A DNA stretch of 64,000 nucleotides from Acanthosepion pharaonis (lineage: Eukaryota; Mollusca; Cephalopoda; Sepiida; Sepiidae). Under the pieces are notes generated by a model. It was given only the letters and a program-made list of their open reading frames with translations. It was not told the DNA's origin and did no database searches. Positions 32,306-44,335 of this stretch are shown in pieces. Position 1 is the first letter of the stretch; each line of letters starts with the position of its first letter. A program made the position numbers and the translations under genes. The stretch spans positions 3,758,501 to 3,822,500 of the forward strand of contig CAHIKZ030004545.1 of assembly GCA_903632075.3 (NCBI GenBank), written 5' to 3'.

Positions 32306-33240
32306 GTTGAAAAGCTTGTGAAGCTGTATTATGCTAATTATGAGATTGCAGCAGCAACAATGAGAAATTATAAAACAAGGAACTGTTTAAAACAGGATCT
32401 TTTTTGCTCTATCAACAATAAATTGTCTGATAGAAAAGTTTAAAACCATAAAGACACTGCATGATATTCCTTCAAGTGAAAGATATTCCTTAGAAGCTGA
32501 GTTCATGCCTCAAGTTATGGATAGCCTGTCAATAATTTGATTAAACTTGCGACCTTGGTTATACAACAAAATGAAGGAACAATTGGAAATTTGTTGTAAT
32601 TTCATAAACCCCATGTCATAACCATTTGTTTCAAAATATATGTTGTTGTTTTCACAACTGCTTACTTTGCATTATCATGGTTATAAAACTTATGTCCATT
32701 TGTTTTCATCCTGTATCATTATATTATATAGCCTGTTAAAGAGTAGTACCATTTACTGTGAAGATCATACTGAAGTCATCATGCATTATTGATTCTTATG
32801 TCCCCACTGCATATATCTATATATTGTCATATATACAACCTCACTTATGTCCCCACTGCATATATCTATATATTGTCATATATACAACCTCACTAAAGGA
32901 GTAATGGCACTTAATCTGACACTCACCATGCATTGTTGATTCCTGTGTCTACAATGTCTTTTTCTATAAACACTATCTCCAGTATACTGTATTCTTACAC
33001 TCTGTATATATCTATGTCTTAGTCGAGGTAATTACTTAGCCTAGAGTATATTTATGAGCATTCTTCATTTTGATAAACTAACAATATTTTTACTTCTTTG
33101 TATAAATATGTGTTGCAAAATAAAATCCTTACATTTGCCCTGATAAAGTCCATCAGATGATGAGACGAGTCGACTAAGTGTTATTTTTGTCTTTATTCAC
33201 ATTGTCTTTTTGCAGATATATATTTAGTTATATCTGAATT
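32306..33240. other. No gene; 50-bp duplication and a decayed core
   Basis: CTTATGTCCCCACTGCATAT is repeated at 32795 and 32844. At 33138-33175, CTGATAA, AGTCC...GAC and GAGTC resemble the CTGATGA - stem - GAAAC layout with point changes. Confidence 0.5.
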
Positions 33241-33325
33241 TTTACACACACACATATGCACACACACACACACACACATATGCACACACACACACACATA
33301 TGCACATACACACACATATATGCAT
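33240..33325. repeat. (CA)n microsatellite with ATATG interruptions
   Basis: CACACA runs are broken by CATATGCA at regular steps. Confidence 0.9.
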
Positions 33326-33339
33326 AGCTGGCCACTCAT

Positions 33340-33829
33340 ATTCAAGGATACCCATCTAATAGGGTGGCTAGCTAATCTCTATTGCAGGTGCATTTGTGTT
33401 TATTCAACACCCACAGAGCTCACCTGTGGTTTCTAATGCAACTATGCTGAGCAGACCTTAGTTACAGTTTCTGTGAAAGAGCGTGTTATCTAGCCTGATC
33501 ATCAATTTGAACAAGGCCAGCACGTTCAAGCCCTCAGCCATGATGACTTGTGACTTTGTGCTAGCACAGCTATCAATGGCCCCCAAAGGTTCTGTCTACC
33601 CAATTTCACTCACAAGGCTTGGGTTAACCCGTGGGATAGTTTTCAGGCACTTTTCAAATGTGCTGCATGCTTGGATCAACCCCTTCAGTCTGATAACATC
33701 AAGAACTCTCCTTCTTTACAAATCAACTATATTGAGGTTCAAACTCTGGTCTCATGGTCAGAATACGAACGTTCTAATCACTTGGCCATATGCCCCCCCC
33801 ATATATATATATATATATATATATATATG
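33340..33829 (-). mobile_element. tRNA-derived SINE in reverse, other family, with (TA)n at its 5' end
   Basis: On the minus strand the head reads GGCATATGGCCAAGTGATTA (box A) and ACCAGAGTTTGAACC (box B, plus 33737-33751). The body extends left through the TAACCCGTGGGATAGTTTTC and ACTTGTGACTTTGTGCTAGC blocks. A (TA)n run at 33801-33829 sits upstream of the head. The open plus frame at 33483-33851 is a by-product. Confidence 0.65.
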
Positions 33830-34585
33830 GAAAGAGAGAGATATAACATAATTTGTATAAATACAATTTACCAATATTTATCCTTATAACCTATACTTTA
33901 AATCACCATGAGACCTTTTCATTGGCAAACAGTTTAAATATTTCTGACCTGCCTTTCATCAACATTTGTATCTCCATTATTCTTGGATATAGGAAAATGT
34001 TTTAATGTGTTTTATACTCATCTCTGCCCTCTTTGATTACCTAAGTCCTATATAAACAAGCAGTTGTCAATCACTTTTTCTTTTTTCACTTCTAATACTT
34101 CCACTGAGAAACTGCCATAGACACATTTTTTTCTCTTCTGATACTGTTGTGCTAACTGATTAATGGCTGAGGTCATTATGAACAGGAGAGGATTAAAGCA
34201 AATATTTTTTAAGTAGAGGAGATATCCCCCACAAATGTACAATGTCTGTCCAAAATATATCCAGCCATTTTGAATATATCGATGATGGGTTGTATGCTCT
34301 TGATGTAATTTGGTATCTAATTTGAAGGGATCTTACTACGTACACACAGACTTTTTTGGTAAAATATAACTTTATCCATGATTGTTAGCCAACTATAGTG
34401 CCTGCAATTTCTAGCTTTTTATTTTTTTAAATGCCATAGACTAGATTAAGGAGAATGTGAATAGGCTGCTCAGGGTTTTACATCACAATGAACTCTATCC
34501 AGAAATACTGTTTTTTAATATACACAAATTTACAACACAATTTTTAATAAATTCAACCAATCAAAATCATTCCTAGGAAAAAATA
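33830..34585. other. No gene seen; possible mariner end
   Basis: At 34243-34275 the sequence TGTCTGTCCAAAATATATCC, AGCCATTTTGAATAT resembles the unit edge of the 38.8-kb array (GGTCTGTCTTGAAATTACCC, AGCCATTTAATCTG), and both look like mariner-type ends. Nothing else is recognised. Confidence 0.4.
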
Positions 34586-34891
34586 GAATTAATAGCCTAG
34601 TGGATTAAAGCATTTGTTCATAAATTTGCTGGCATAGTAATTGTGAGTTCAATTCTTGTATTTGGACTCAGGAGAAACAGAGTGAACAATAACTGAGCAG
34701 TACTAAGTAAGAACTAGACAAGATATCCCTAAACATGGTCAGTGGAATAAGAACAATCTACCCCTGTAGATTAAATAAAGTGTTCAATTTGAAATTCTAT
34801 GAAGCTTTTGAGATCAATAAGTACCTGATAAAGGCCAGAATGTATATTGCTTGAAACATTGTAATGATAACAATGATAAGGACAATGATGT
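34586..34891 (+). mobile_element. tRNA-SINE plus right arm, cut by an LTR
   Basis: Box A (AATAGCCTAGTGGATTAAAG near 34593) and box B (GTGAGTTCAATTC near 34644) are followed by the body and a right arm with CTGATAA (34825-34831), a spacer and GAAAC (34853-34857). The arm stops after AAGGACAATGA, where the LTR begins, so the LTR was inserted into this SINE. Confidence 0.75.
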
Positions 34892-35632
34892 TGTAGCATC
34901 CCACTACCACTTTCTTATCAATGTTGAATTTTGTATATTTTTGTGCTAAAAGTGGATCAGAGAGATTACTCAGCTTAGTAAATATTTTCAGGAAAAATCA
35001 ACTTCTAATTGGTCAATAAATATACAAGTGGGCATGCAATCCACCCTCATACAAATATTATTCCAGTGCGTGACCAAGTCAAGTTTTCCCGCCATTTTTT
35101 GTAAGCCTGTCACATGATTACATTAATTATAAATAGCAGACACAAGCTTGCTGCTTTCTCTCTTCTTCTCTACTCTTTCCTTCTGCGAAGATGTGACCTT
35201 AAGGATTCTCATCTCGACCATGGGCAGTCAGATGTTAAAAGCATATTCATGCATGCACGTACGTACAAACTTTTCCAACCTACATCACAAACATACAGAA
35301 CATTTCCAAACATGCATCAAGAACTTTTCTCTTTGAAATATTCCTCTCTACAGTTTATTCAGCATTTCTCAGCTTTATAATTCAACTTTTGTGAGTGCAG
35401 ATAAAAATATTCACAGTCTAAGGGACATAGCACCAACAGATCTTTAACTTCTACGCATGTACATCAATGCACAAAATAAATACAAATGTTATGTTTTAAA
35501 ACCATTTTGTTGCTTCTTGTATTTCATGTTTTGTGGCAATTTTACATTAAATATAAATTGTGTGGTCAGGTTATTCCCGCAGCCAGAAACAGACATCTAC
35601 AAATGGTCCATCAATATCAACATACCACTACA
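34892..35632 (+). mobile_element. 5' LTR of a Ty3/gypsy-type (CsRn1-like) element
   Basis: It begins TGTAGCATCCCACTACCACT and ends CACTACA (35626-35632), so it has TG...CA ends with short inverted TGTAG/CTACA. Inside is a clear promoter (TATAAATAG, 35128-35136), with a CACATGA box before it and AATAAA at 35476-35481. Two bases after the end comes a primer site. Length is 741 bp. The gag-pol part and the 3' LTR are absent from the window, so it is a broken insertion. CsRn1 elements are known to use tRNA-Trp; the clade is inferred from that. Confidence 0.7.
35128..35136 (+). promoter_or_regulatory. TATA box of the LTR promoter
   Basis: TATAAATAG, preceded by CACATGATTACATTAAT and followed about 30 bases later by pyrimidine-rich sequence where transcription of an LTR would start. 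Confidence 0.6.
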
Positions 35633-35634
35633 TA

Positions 35635-35655
35635 TGGTAACCCTGACATTTGACA
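35635..35655 (+). promoter_or_regulatory. tRNA-Trp-like primer-binding site
   Basis: TGGTAACCCTGACATTTGA matches the complement of a tRNA-Trp 3' end (TGGTGACCCCGACGTGATT) at most positions, with transitions only at four or five sites. The spacer from the LTR end is TA. Confidence 0.65.
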
Positions 35656-36128
35656 TAAGGCAAGAAAAACATATAGTCCACTACAATGTAAATTAAAAGT
35701 TGTGAAATCTGAATCACAAAAAACAAACTAAAAACAGTTTTTGCCAGTAAAAGTCTAACAAAATAGATGGAGACACATCATAGTGTATCCATGTACATGG
35801 TGTATACATAGATACAAATCCATGCTGTATCCACCCAGATACTACTGTGTAAATGTTTTATGCATACATTTCTTCTTCTCAATGTTCTCTTACTGACACA
35901 AACATGCTTATACATATTCACACTACAAAAGAACTTTCATACACATTCTCACACATGTATAATTGTCGTGTCCATAAAGAAATATATAAATAAAAAAAAT
36001 GAATTATACTGTCACTGTGTGATGTCCATAAAAAATAAATAAATAAAAATTAATTATAGTGTAAAATATAATTACAATAAAATAATTATAACAATTATAA
36101 TTATCAATAATTTAGTCAGTCAGTTATA
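35656..36128. other. Decayed sequence after the primer site
   Basis: AT-rich, with AAATAAAT runs near 35990-36050. No gag-like frame can be supported. Confidence 0.4.
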
Positions 36129-36440
36129 TGCCATGCGTGATACACACTTAGGCGATCATGTATCTTTTGATACATGACTGATGAGGCAGATTTTTTTCCT
36201 GCAGTAGGTTGCCATTTCTTTCTGCGGTAGACCAGTTGCTAGCCAAGGCTAAAGAAACCAGTTTGTTCTGCTATTTACCCATATCTGGGGGGTGGGGAGA
36301 AGAAGAGGATTCATATCTTTCCCAAGGGTATGAGCACGTAAGTGAATGTAATGGATCTGAGTTGAATTCATATCCATTGCATTCAATAATTCACTTTTTC
36401 TAAACCAATGAAAATTGACCCCACTTTTCTCCTCTACACA
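36129..36440 (-). mobile_element. tRNA-derived SINE in reverse with its tail
   Basis: TGCCATGCGTGATACACACT and ATCATGTATCTTTTGATACA (the tail) are followed by TAGACCAGTTGCTAGCCAAG, CTATTTACCCATATCTGGGG, TTTCCCAAGGGTATGAGCAC and GAATTCATATCC. The forward equivalent is at 58660-58915, with the same tail in reverse. Confidence 0.75.
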
Positions 36441-36904
36441 CACAAACACATGACTTCCTCACAATCAGACAGCCAGTTGACACAGACAGGCAATCAACAT
36501 GTGCTTCAGTGAAAATTTCAGCTTCCTTTTGTTTTCAGGCCATAATGTTAACATTTATTTCTCAGCACTCAACAAAAATTTGAAGTAAGAAAACCCCAGA
36601 CACTTGTATTTTCCAACTAAATTATCTGGACTCTCATTACACACATCTATAAAAAATCATACGAGAAAGACTGTATACACTTTACTTATTTTTTATCTTA
36701 TCAGTCTGTCAAATTCCAATCTATATTTGATCTACACTTGACTCCAAACTAACAATTACTATTTCTCCAACATCATATAACAACCAGATAACAAATAATA
36801 CTCATTTTGTTGTTTCCATTTTTACAAATATTTTTGTATATATAAATGTTGGTATATAATTATTTATTCAGTTATAATTCCCCTACATAATCAAGGTACA
36901 TATA

Positions 36905-37205
36905 TATATATTCTTATGTTTGACCGCTTGTATCAAAGGATGCCTATCTACTAGGGTCACTAGGCAATCCCTGTTGCAGACGCATGTTCAGGCACATTTG
37001 TGTTTGTTTAATATCCACAGAACAATGATTTTTCCAGATACAAATTCTGCTATTTAACCCATACCTGAGAGGAAAAGAGATTAATTCATGCCTTTCCCAA
37101 GGTTATTTGCTTGTAAGTGAATGTAACAAACCCCACTGGAATTTGAATTCAGCTCTCCAATTTCTTATTTTGAGCTGCTAGCCATTACATCATGCGTGAA
37201 AGACA
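36905..37205 (-). mobile_element. tRNA-derived SINE in reverse
   Basis: The tail part (36920-37025; GGATGCCTATCTACTAGGGT is shared with 33350) joins the body with TTCATGCCTTTCCCAAGGTT, ACTGGAATTTGAATTCAGC (box B in reverse) and TGCTAGCCATTACATC (box A in reverse, about 37178-37193). Confidence 0.7.
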
Positions 37206-37349
37206 TGCAAAGAGAATGTTCCAACTGATAGCAACGTGTTGCATTAGAAAACATTATAGGTCTAATTACATACTTAAAATAGGGTGTTGACTTCCTGGTA
37301 TGAATTTTTTAACATATTTAGTATATGTGACTTGTGGATTTCACCCTCT

Positions 37350-37415
37350 AAGAGATACTGATCTAAGAGGAACTGATCGAAGAGGAACTGATCTAAGAGG
37401 AACTGATCTTGGAGG
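37350..37415. repeat. 15-bp tandem repeat
   Basis: GAACTGATCTAAGAG is repeated about four times with small changes. It gives a repeating FLLDQ on the minus strand. Confidence 0.85.
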
Positions 37416-38265
37416 AAGTGATTTATCATGGAAAAAGATGGTCCTACTCTATCTTTAAAAATTTTGCCATAAAGAAATGTCAGATAAATAAACCTACCCA
37501 CTGTAACTAAACCAAAACAAAAGCACATTTTCTGTTTTATAAAAACCTGTAAATAGTCAACCATGCTAATTACATTTCCTTCATTTTACAATTAATCCTG
37601 TGGGTGTGTTTTAGGTGTGTGTGTGTGTTCGCATGTAATTAATTAAAGAAGAAGCATACAAAAGCTTGGGTTTCTACTATGGACAGTTTATTCTTTATTT
37701 ATAGTGACTGTAGTTTTCTTTTTTGGTTCAGAAGTTATAGTTAGTAAGGATAACAATGGTTAAAATGGTCGAGTTCAAGTCAGCTTTGCACTGTGTTGGA
37801 ACAACCAAATTACTTATTCCATGAGTAGGGCTGTAAGGCATGTCCGAATGCTATCATTATTAAGTAGAAAGAGAAAGATTCTGTCCTTTCCAGGAGTTGT
37901 GTCATAAAATCATGCAGGTGACCAAAAAACCTTTGCAGTTCCTCTATTACTTGCATCATGGGAAAATTAATTTCTTTTTTATATTCTTTTTTATTATTTT
38001 ATTTATTGGTTTTATTTTATTTTCTCACAAATTCAAATAAAACAAACACATCTTGCTTATGGCGTATATTCTTTAAAGCCATCTTGGCATCAGCTTAAAA
38101 TAAGATTTTTACTCTTCATAACTATAATTTATAATTATTGCTTAGATATATGAAAAAAAGTGACTGATGTCCAAAAGATATGCAATAAATCAATTAGTAT
38201 TTTATATAAAATGCTTTAGCTATGAACTTTTTGATAATTTTGCAACATACTTTCAGTTTATATTC
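37416..38265. other. No gene seen
   Basis: AT-rich, with a short GTGTGTGTG run near 37615-37628. Confidence 0.4.
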
Positions 38266-38725
38266 CCTCTTGAAATACTGTCGCTTTAAGACATAGGCAA
38301 TTATGGCTCTCCACACCCTCCTCTTTAACATCTTTAATACTTCAGCATTCAACACACTCAAGCCTGCCCCATAAATATTGGCTCTCAAAGTCTCACTATT
38401 TGTGGTCACTGTCTACATGACTTCCTGTTCACAAGTTTGAATACTTTCTTTCAGACTCTTAAAGTGCTATGTCTCTTCAAGACATAGGCGATTATAGCTC
38501 TCCACATCATCCCCTTTAATATCTTTAACCCTTTAGGATTCAACAAGCTCAAACCCACTGTATTGCTGAAGAGAGGAGAGATGAATTCATGCCTTTCTTA
38601 ATTGCATAAGTGCAAAATAAGGACAAATTGTCTCAGCTAGAATTTGAACTCTGCTTACTAATTCTATTTTCTCGGTTGGTAACTATTAAGTCAACTGCAT
38701 TTCCACAAGTCTGAGCACAAATTTT
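38266..38725. repeat. Direct repeat pair and a reversed SINE fragment
   Basis: TTTAAGACATAGGCAATTAT (38285 on) and TTCAAGACATAGGCGATTAT (38475 on) head two copies of about 100 bp, 190 bp apart. From about 38570 a reversed SINE body follows (GATGAATTCATGCCTTTCTT, TAGAATTTGAACTCTGC, TTGGTAACTATTAAGTC). Confidence 0.7.
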
Positions 38726-38777
38726 ATCTTATTTCATATTTATACTTTTTGTATTATACTTGATTTATATAAAAAAA

Positions 38778-39425
38778 GGTCTGTCTTGAAATTACCCAGC
38801 CATTTAATCTGAATTAAAAAAAATAGCCTACCTTAGGCAATAGTGTCTTTTTCTTATTTAAAGTACTATCCTTAGGACCTTACACATATCGTAGGATTGC
38901 TACTATGATTGGGTAAATATTTAGTCACCATTATTTTATAAGAGGTCTGTCTTGAAAATACCCAGCCATTTAATCTGAATTAAAAAATAGCCTACCTTAG
39001 GCAATAGTGTCTTTTTCTTATTTAAAATACTATCCTTAGTACCTTACACATATCGCAGGATTGCTACTATGATTGGGTAAATATTTAGTCACCATTATTT
39101 TATAAGAGGTCTGTCATGAATATACCCAGCTATTTAATCTGAATTAAAAAATAGCCTACCTTGGGCAATGGTGTCTTTTTCTTATTTAAAGTACTATCCT
39201 TAGGACCTTACACATATTGTGGGATTGCTACTATGATTGGGTAAATATTTAGGCACCATTATTTTATAAGAGGTCTGTCATGAAATTATCCAGCCATTTA
39301 ATCTGAATTAAAAAATAGCCTACCTTGGGCAATGGTGTCTTTTTATTTAAAGTACTATCCTTAGGACCTTACACATATCACGGGATTGCTACTATGATTG
39401 GGTAAATATTTAGTCAATATTATGT
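38778..39425. repeat. Satellite-like array, four units of about 165 bp
   Basis: Units start (GGTCTGTC) at 38778, 38944, 39108 and 39272, each containing ACCCAGCCATTTAATCTGAA (or ATCCAGCC) and GGATTGCTACTATGATTGGG. Divergence is low. The unit edge resembles a mariner end. The array ends in TTTAGTCAATATTATG. Confidence 0.9.
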
Positions 39426-39589
39426 TGTGGGAATCAACACTTTGGAGAGTAAATATTTACAGGCTTTATGGAAAATTTATCTCACAAACAATATTGGTCG
39501 ACTCTATGTGAGTCCAAGTAAAAAATTATGACAATTTCATTAATGCCATTTTATGGCATACATTAATCTTCCAAAAAACTTGTAAAATA

Positions 39590-39865
39590 TTTATATATTA
39601 AAACATATTTCAGTTAAGAAAGCATGTCCAAGAATGTACAAAAATACCTGAAATACAAAGGAAGGACAAGAAGAAAGCATAACTGTTGTAGCATACCTAC
39701 AGATGATAATGGGTATGTCCCCATTCACATAAATACAAATAGTAAATACTGTTGGTTGGTCTACAGTTGGAGATTCATTGTGGAATTCACTTGACTCACT
39801 TCTAGCAGTTGGATTACTTCTTCTACATGCCACTGGCGAATCTTATATGTGTTGTTCTTGTCCTA
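39590..39865. repeat. Dispersed repeat shared with 51.8-52.3 and 59.6 kb
   Basis: GATAATGGGTATGTCCCCAT, TGGAGATTCATTGTGGAATT, CACTTCTAGCAG and CTGGCGAATCTTATATGTGT. The copy at 59635-59810 is nearly the same. The 51.8-kb copies share the GGGTATG...CC and the ...GGCGAGTATTGTATTTTG parts and sit next to 5S-like sequence. Confidence 0.75.
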
Positions 39866-40025
39866 AGTATTATTGTTCATTACCAACCCTCGGTTGATTA
39901 TTCTACTTAGTAACCTTCCCTAGGTTACAACAATAACTAAATACACAAAACAAATGACAATGCATGTATTAACAAAAGAATTACATGTGATGAAAAAGAA
40001 CAAACATGAAACTAGCTATAATAAG

Positions 40026-40026
<1 letters not shown>

Positions 40027-40068
<42 letters not shown>
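40027..40068. repeat. (TG)n microsatellite
   Basis: A pure TG run of about 40 bp. Confidence 0.95.
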
Positions 40069-40069
<1 letters not shown>

Positions 40070-42660
40070 CAAGCACATGTGAGAGAGTACAAAAAGTCAA
40101 GACAGAAAACCATGAAAATGAACATGCCTCAGTGGGGGACATTTTTTTATTTCACATGTGACATCTTATAGCCAGAGTTGAAAAGCTGTTAAAGGCAAAG
40201 GGGATAAATACATGACTTAAAGAGTGCACCCTAGAGACGTTTTTTTTAGCAAAATCAAGTGGGATAACCCACACATTTATCCTGGCTTGCCCCATCAGTA
40301 GAGTTTAGAATATGATGACTGGAGAAGAGAAGTTCCAATATATCATGACCAGTCAAAGCCACTCCCACTCAAGACTGAAAACCTTAATTTCAAGCTAACT
40401 AAAAATTATATATATCCGAACTCAAACAGACCTACACAGATCAGCACTGGCATGCCATCAATGACAATGATGCAGCAGGTGTAGCCACCACTAAGTGACT
40501 ATTCATTTCTAATTTCACCATTCTCTCTCCCTGTTGCCTGAGCAACAGCAATTGATAGATGTTACCAGTCTTTGTACATATATAAATAAATTATACATTT
40601 AACCCTACTCAATGTCCCCTTTTGTTTGACCCTTGGATTTATGTTTGCTGGGGTGGAGAAGGAATTAACCTCCACAGCACTAACAACAAGCTTCTGCCTT
40701 CCAAGTTACCCATTTTCGTCTCTGCAACAATAATAAGCAACACAGTTAACTACAGCAGCAGAGATCAACTAATAGTTGAATAGTGTGGTTTCTTGTAGGA
40801 GCTGCAGACACTAGTATTGAATAGTACTTACATTGTAAGTGAGAAAGCAATTGAAAAAGAACATGACTAGTAAATCTAGTGAGAAGAAAGGAAGAAACTA
40901 GTTAATGATGTTTGAGCTCACTAAAAAAATAAAGAAAAAAAGGGAGGTAATTTATAATTCTGGGAAATGTTTTTGTCTTTTACATTTCTAATTTTGGATC
41001 TGTCGAGAAGCTAGTTACAGAGAACGGTAATAAAACCCTGGAACCTCAATCAAAAAAAATGAATAGAATATGACCTAACATTTCTTCTTTTGTTAGATAG
41101 AAAGAAACAGTCGATGAAAATAAAAAAAAATACAAAAATAAATAAAACAAGTAAATAAATAAATACAAGAATGGAACAATAAGTCTGTAGCCTACTGTGT
41201 ATTTATTAACTGAATTAATGATACAGAAACTATTTCCCTCACTGTATGTTTGCTATTAACATTCACTACTGAATTAAGACAAAGATGATACTGAAAAATA
41301 AATACTTGTGTAAAATAAAAGATTTTTTTCATTGTTAGGCTACAGACTTATTGATGCAGTTATATTAATTAAAACAACCATAAATACGATTCTATATTTT
41401 GTCTTCATTCACTCGCAAAAGAATCCTCATTCTATTTTTTCTGTCTTATACGTAGCAAAATAAATAATTATGATGATAGGAAAAAAATTTACTTACGTGA
41501 ACATGTCTCAGTTTTCTTTTTATCTTTCCAAAATTTACTGGAAATTGACACACAGCTTTTTCCATCTGACTAATGCATAAATGACTATGATTTCAAATCA
41601 CTCCTCACCTTTATCCTGCTAAAATTTCAGGCTCTATAAAGTTACAACATACATACTAAATATGGAATGAGCAAATGTATCGTTTTCATTTTTCACCTAA
41701 TCCAGGATTTTTACAGAAATATCACCCAGGATGGTTGGCCTATCTCTAAACATACCAATATCTCAAATTTAACTTTGAAATATGCGTAGGCAACATGCTG
41801 CCAATTTCTAAGGTGTTGTCGAAATGCAAGTAATGTACTTAGCAGTATTGTGGGGGTACAAATGATATGCCACCTTGTTCCTGTTTTTTTTTTTGTTTTT
41901 TTTTTATCTGGGATTATATTATCCATCCACAACATGTTAAATTAATATTTGTGTGCAGTATTACATGGAAACACAAAATAAAATATGAACAGTTTTTGGT
42001 GTGTATACAACAAGATATAACATATTTATTAAATGAATGATTTTTGATTAAACATATAATTGCTTAAATAACTGATTGGTATTATTTACAGAACACATAT
42101 ATATTGATTTTTAGGTATTTAATGCAAAGAAAGAAATGGTTTTAGGCTTATCTGTATGAAGAGACATCTTACTTGTGAGTGCATTTAAGAAAACCTGTCT
42201 TTTAGGCCCTACAGTTGAGACAGAGAGACTTTGTATTTTCACAACCAAACTGTCTTTTTAGTGCATTATTTTAATTCCCATCCCTTACTATAACCTGACA
42301 ATGTGGGGGACACAACTCCTGCTTCTTAAAAAAAAACAAACACAAAATATGAAGGGGTTTTGTATAAAGGAAGACAAGGTTTGGTCATGTGTGGTTGTCT
42401 GTGGATAGGCTATTAGGTTGTAATGAATGAGGTTGGTACAGCTGAGGTGGAAATTTTCAAAATAAATGAATTCAACATTTGTTAAAAAAATGAATTTCAA
42501 CATTTTCAAGAGAAATGAATTCAACATTTTAAAAAGAAGTGAATTTCAACTCGTACAGGAATTTTATACATATAATTGTTGCTGATTTGAATCAACACAC
42601 AATAAAGAAAAAGGCAAGAAAGGTTCCTAATACATATATTCCTTATATATTTCTGAGATG
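40069..42660. other. 2.6 kb with no recognised gene or element
   Basis: This is the longest stretch without anything recognisable. Both strands are full of stops. A short (AAAT)-type run lies near 41120-41165. CTTTTTAGTGC and similar short matches are not informative. It may be old, decayed or unique DNA and is the most likely place for host intron or intergenic sequence. Confidence 0.4.
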
Positions 42661-42674
42661 AAGTATTGTAATGA

Positions 42675-42960
42675 GGAGGCACGGTGGAGTAATGGATAGC
42701 AGCTTGGATTGAGGAATCGGAGAGCTAAGTTCGAATTCCAGTCAAATCTATTACATTCACTTACGTGCTAATACCCTTGGGAAAGGTGTGAATCCTCTTC
42801 TTCTCCCTCCAGCTATGGGTAAATAGCAGGACAGACTGGGTTCTATAGCCTTGGATGGCAACTGGTCTAGGAGAAGGAAAACTTTGAATTCAAAACCTGC
42901 GGAGGGTGAATGGAGTCTTTCTGAGCCTTGGTTGGCAATACATTTAGTGATGGTGTCACG
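42675..42960 (+). mobile_element. tRNA-derived SINE, best forward copy
   Basis: Box A (GGCACGGTGGAGTAATGGAT, 42679 on) and box B (AGTTCGAATTCC, 42728-42739) are spaced as in a tRNA gene. The body is TTACATTCACTTACGTGCTA, CCCTTGGGAAAGGTGTGAAT, CTATGGGTAAATAGCAGGAC and GGATGGCAACTGGTCTAGGA. This copy is the reference for the fragments at 26010, 29925, 30225, 36129, 36905, 38570 and 58660. Confidence 0.85.
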
Positions 42961-43114
42961 ATAAAAACACCCTTGATAGCCCTAGCAAAGCATCAAGAAT
43001 TCAGCTATTTGACAAGATTATGAACTACACCAATCAAAGTATTAGCTATGACAGATAAGGAATACTGGAAAGGTGTAGTGAGTTCAATCTCGGCTGAGGC
43101 CGCAAGATGATGAT

Positions 43115-43365
43115 GATTGTAATTATTTACACTATTTACATTGTTAAGGCTATTACCCTCATCTTTGTTGCCATATTCACAATGTTTAGGCCATTGTATG
43201 CTCTGGCCTTCTTCAGGTGATTGGAATTTTGAAACAAACACCTTTATTTATAAATTCCAATCACCTGAAGAAGGCCAAGCATACAATGGCTAAAACGTTG
43301 TGAATATGGCAACAAGGATGAGGACAACAGTCTGAACAATGTAAATAGTGTAAATAAAGGTTATT
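43115..43365. repeat. Composite-family arms as a bare inverted repeat
   Basis: The left arm (TTTACACTATTTACATTGTT to TTCAGGTGATTGGAATTT) meets the right arm (ATTCCAATCACCTGAAGAAG to AATGTAAATAGTGTAAATAA) with only about 25 bases between them. The tRNA-SINE is absent. Cores: minus about 43189-43218 (CTGAAGA ... CCTAAAC) and plus about 43265-43300 (CTGAAGA ... GGCTAAAAC). Confidence 0.85.
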
Positions 43366-44335
43366 AAATATAAGAATATAAAATATTTTTATTTTCATGA
43401 TTTTACAATTAAATTTTTTGTAGCATGTATGTGTTAAAGTTCTTACAGTCCTTGTTTGTAGTTGTTTGTTAAGATGAAAATAAATGTGATTTTGTCGTAT
43501 GTATGTGTGAGACAAAAGAGCCAAGGGAGAAAGTGAAGAGGAAAGTGTAAGTGTCATGTAGCTTGATGAGGAAGATGGGTGAGTAAAGAAATGAACTGTT
43601 GTCGTATGTTGCTATCATTTCTTCTTACTGGCTTGTCTGGTCTAGAAACTTTGCTTAAATACTCTACAAAGGGACCACAAAGTTTTTTATTGTCACTGGG
43701 AACACTACCTGTTGGTTGAAAAATGTTCAATATTTATTTTCAAAGGATTAATTTATTAACCGAAAGAATGCACAAATCCTCCAATTCAGAAAGCATTTTT
43801 TGTCATTTGGTGTTTGACTGCCTTGCTGTTTATTTCCATCTTTGCTCCACACGCTTTTATCAATAAAGACAAAAGAAAAACTTAGCCAAAGTGTTTGTCC
43901 TCTGATAGTTCGCATATTTTAATAATTTAGTAAATGTTTATAAATTAATGAATATAAAATTGTTTTCATAATTATTTCTTTATAAGTTGGTAAATGATAA
44001 ATATTGCATTGCATTGGTTCTAATTATTTTATTTTTTGTAAATATTAAATTATTCTTGTAAATAAACAATTTAATAACAAAATAGTGTTTAATATTTTTG
44101 TTTTAAATTCTCAAAAACGAAAAAAAAACGGTATAAATTCACTTTCATCATATGTTTCAGTTTTATTCCAATTCTAATCATTGCTTTTTAAAACAATAAA
44201 CATTACTGAAGAGAAAAAGTAGTTAAAAAAGCAGTGTCATAAGAAAAACTATACTTTTGATACTACATCTTATTACAGGTATGTTTGTCCATGTTTACCA
44301 AGACTTCTTTATCTGTTGGTTTGAGAGAATTATTA
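43366..44335. other. No gene seen
   Basis: AT-rich, especially 43920-44110. No elements recognised. Confidence 0.4.

Noticed and set aside
33483..33851. 122-codon plus frame
   Set aside because: It lies within a reversed tRNA-SINE and runs into a (TA)n tract.
36129..36205. CTGATGA in the SINE tail as a ribozyme core
   Set aside because: No GAAA at the required distance and no plausible stem II; the match is to the heptamer only.
38778..39425. CRISPR-like array
   Set aside because: The whole 165-bp unit is repeated with no unique spacers, and the genome is eukaryotic.
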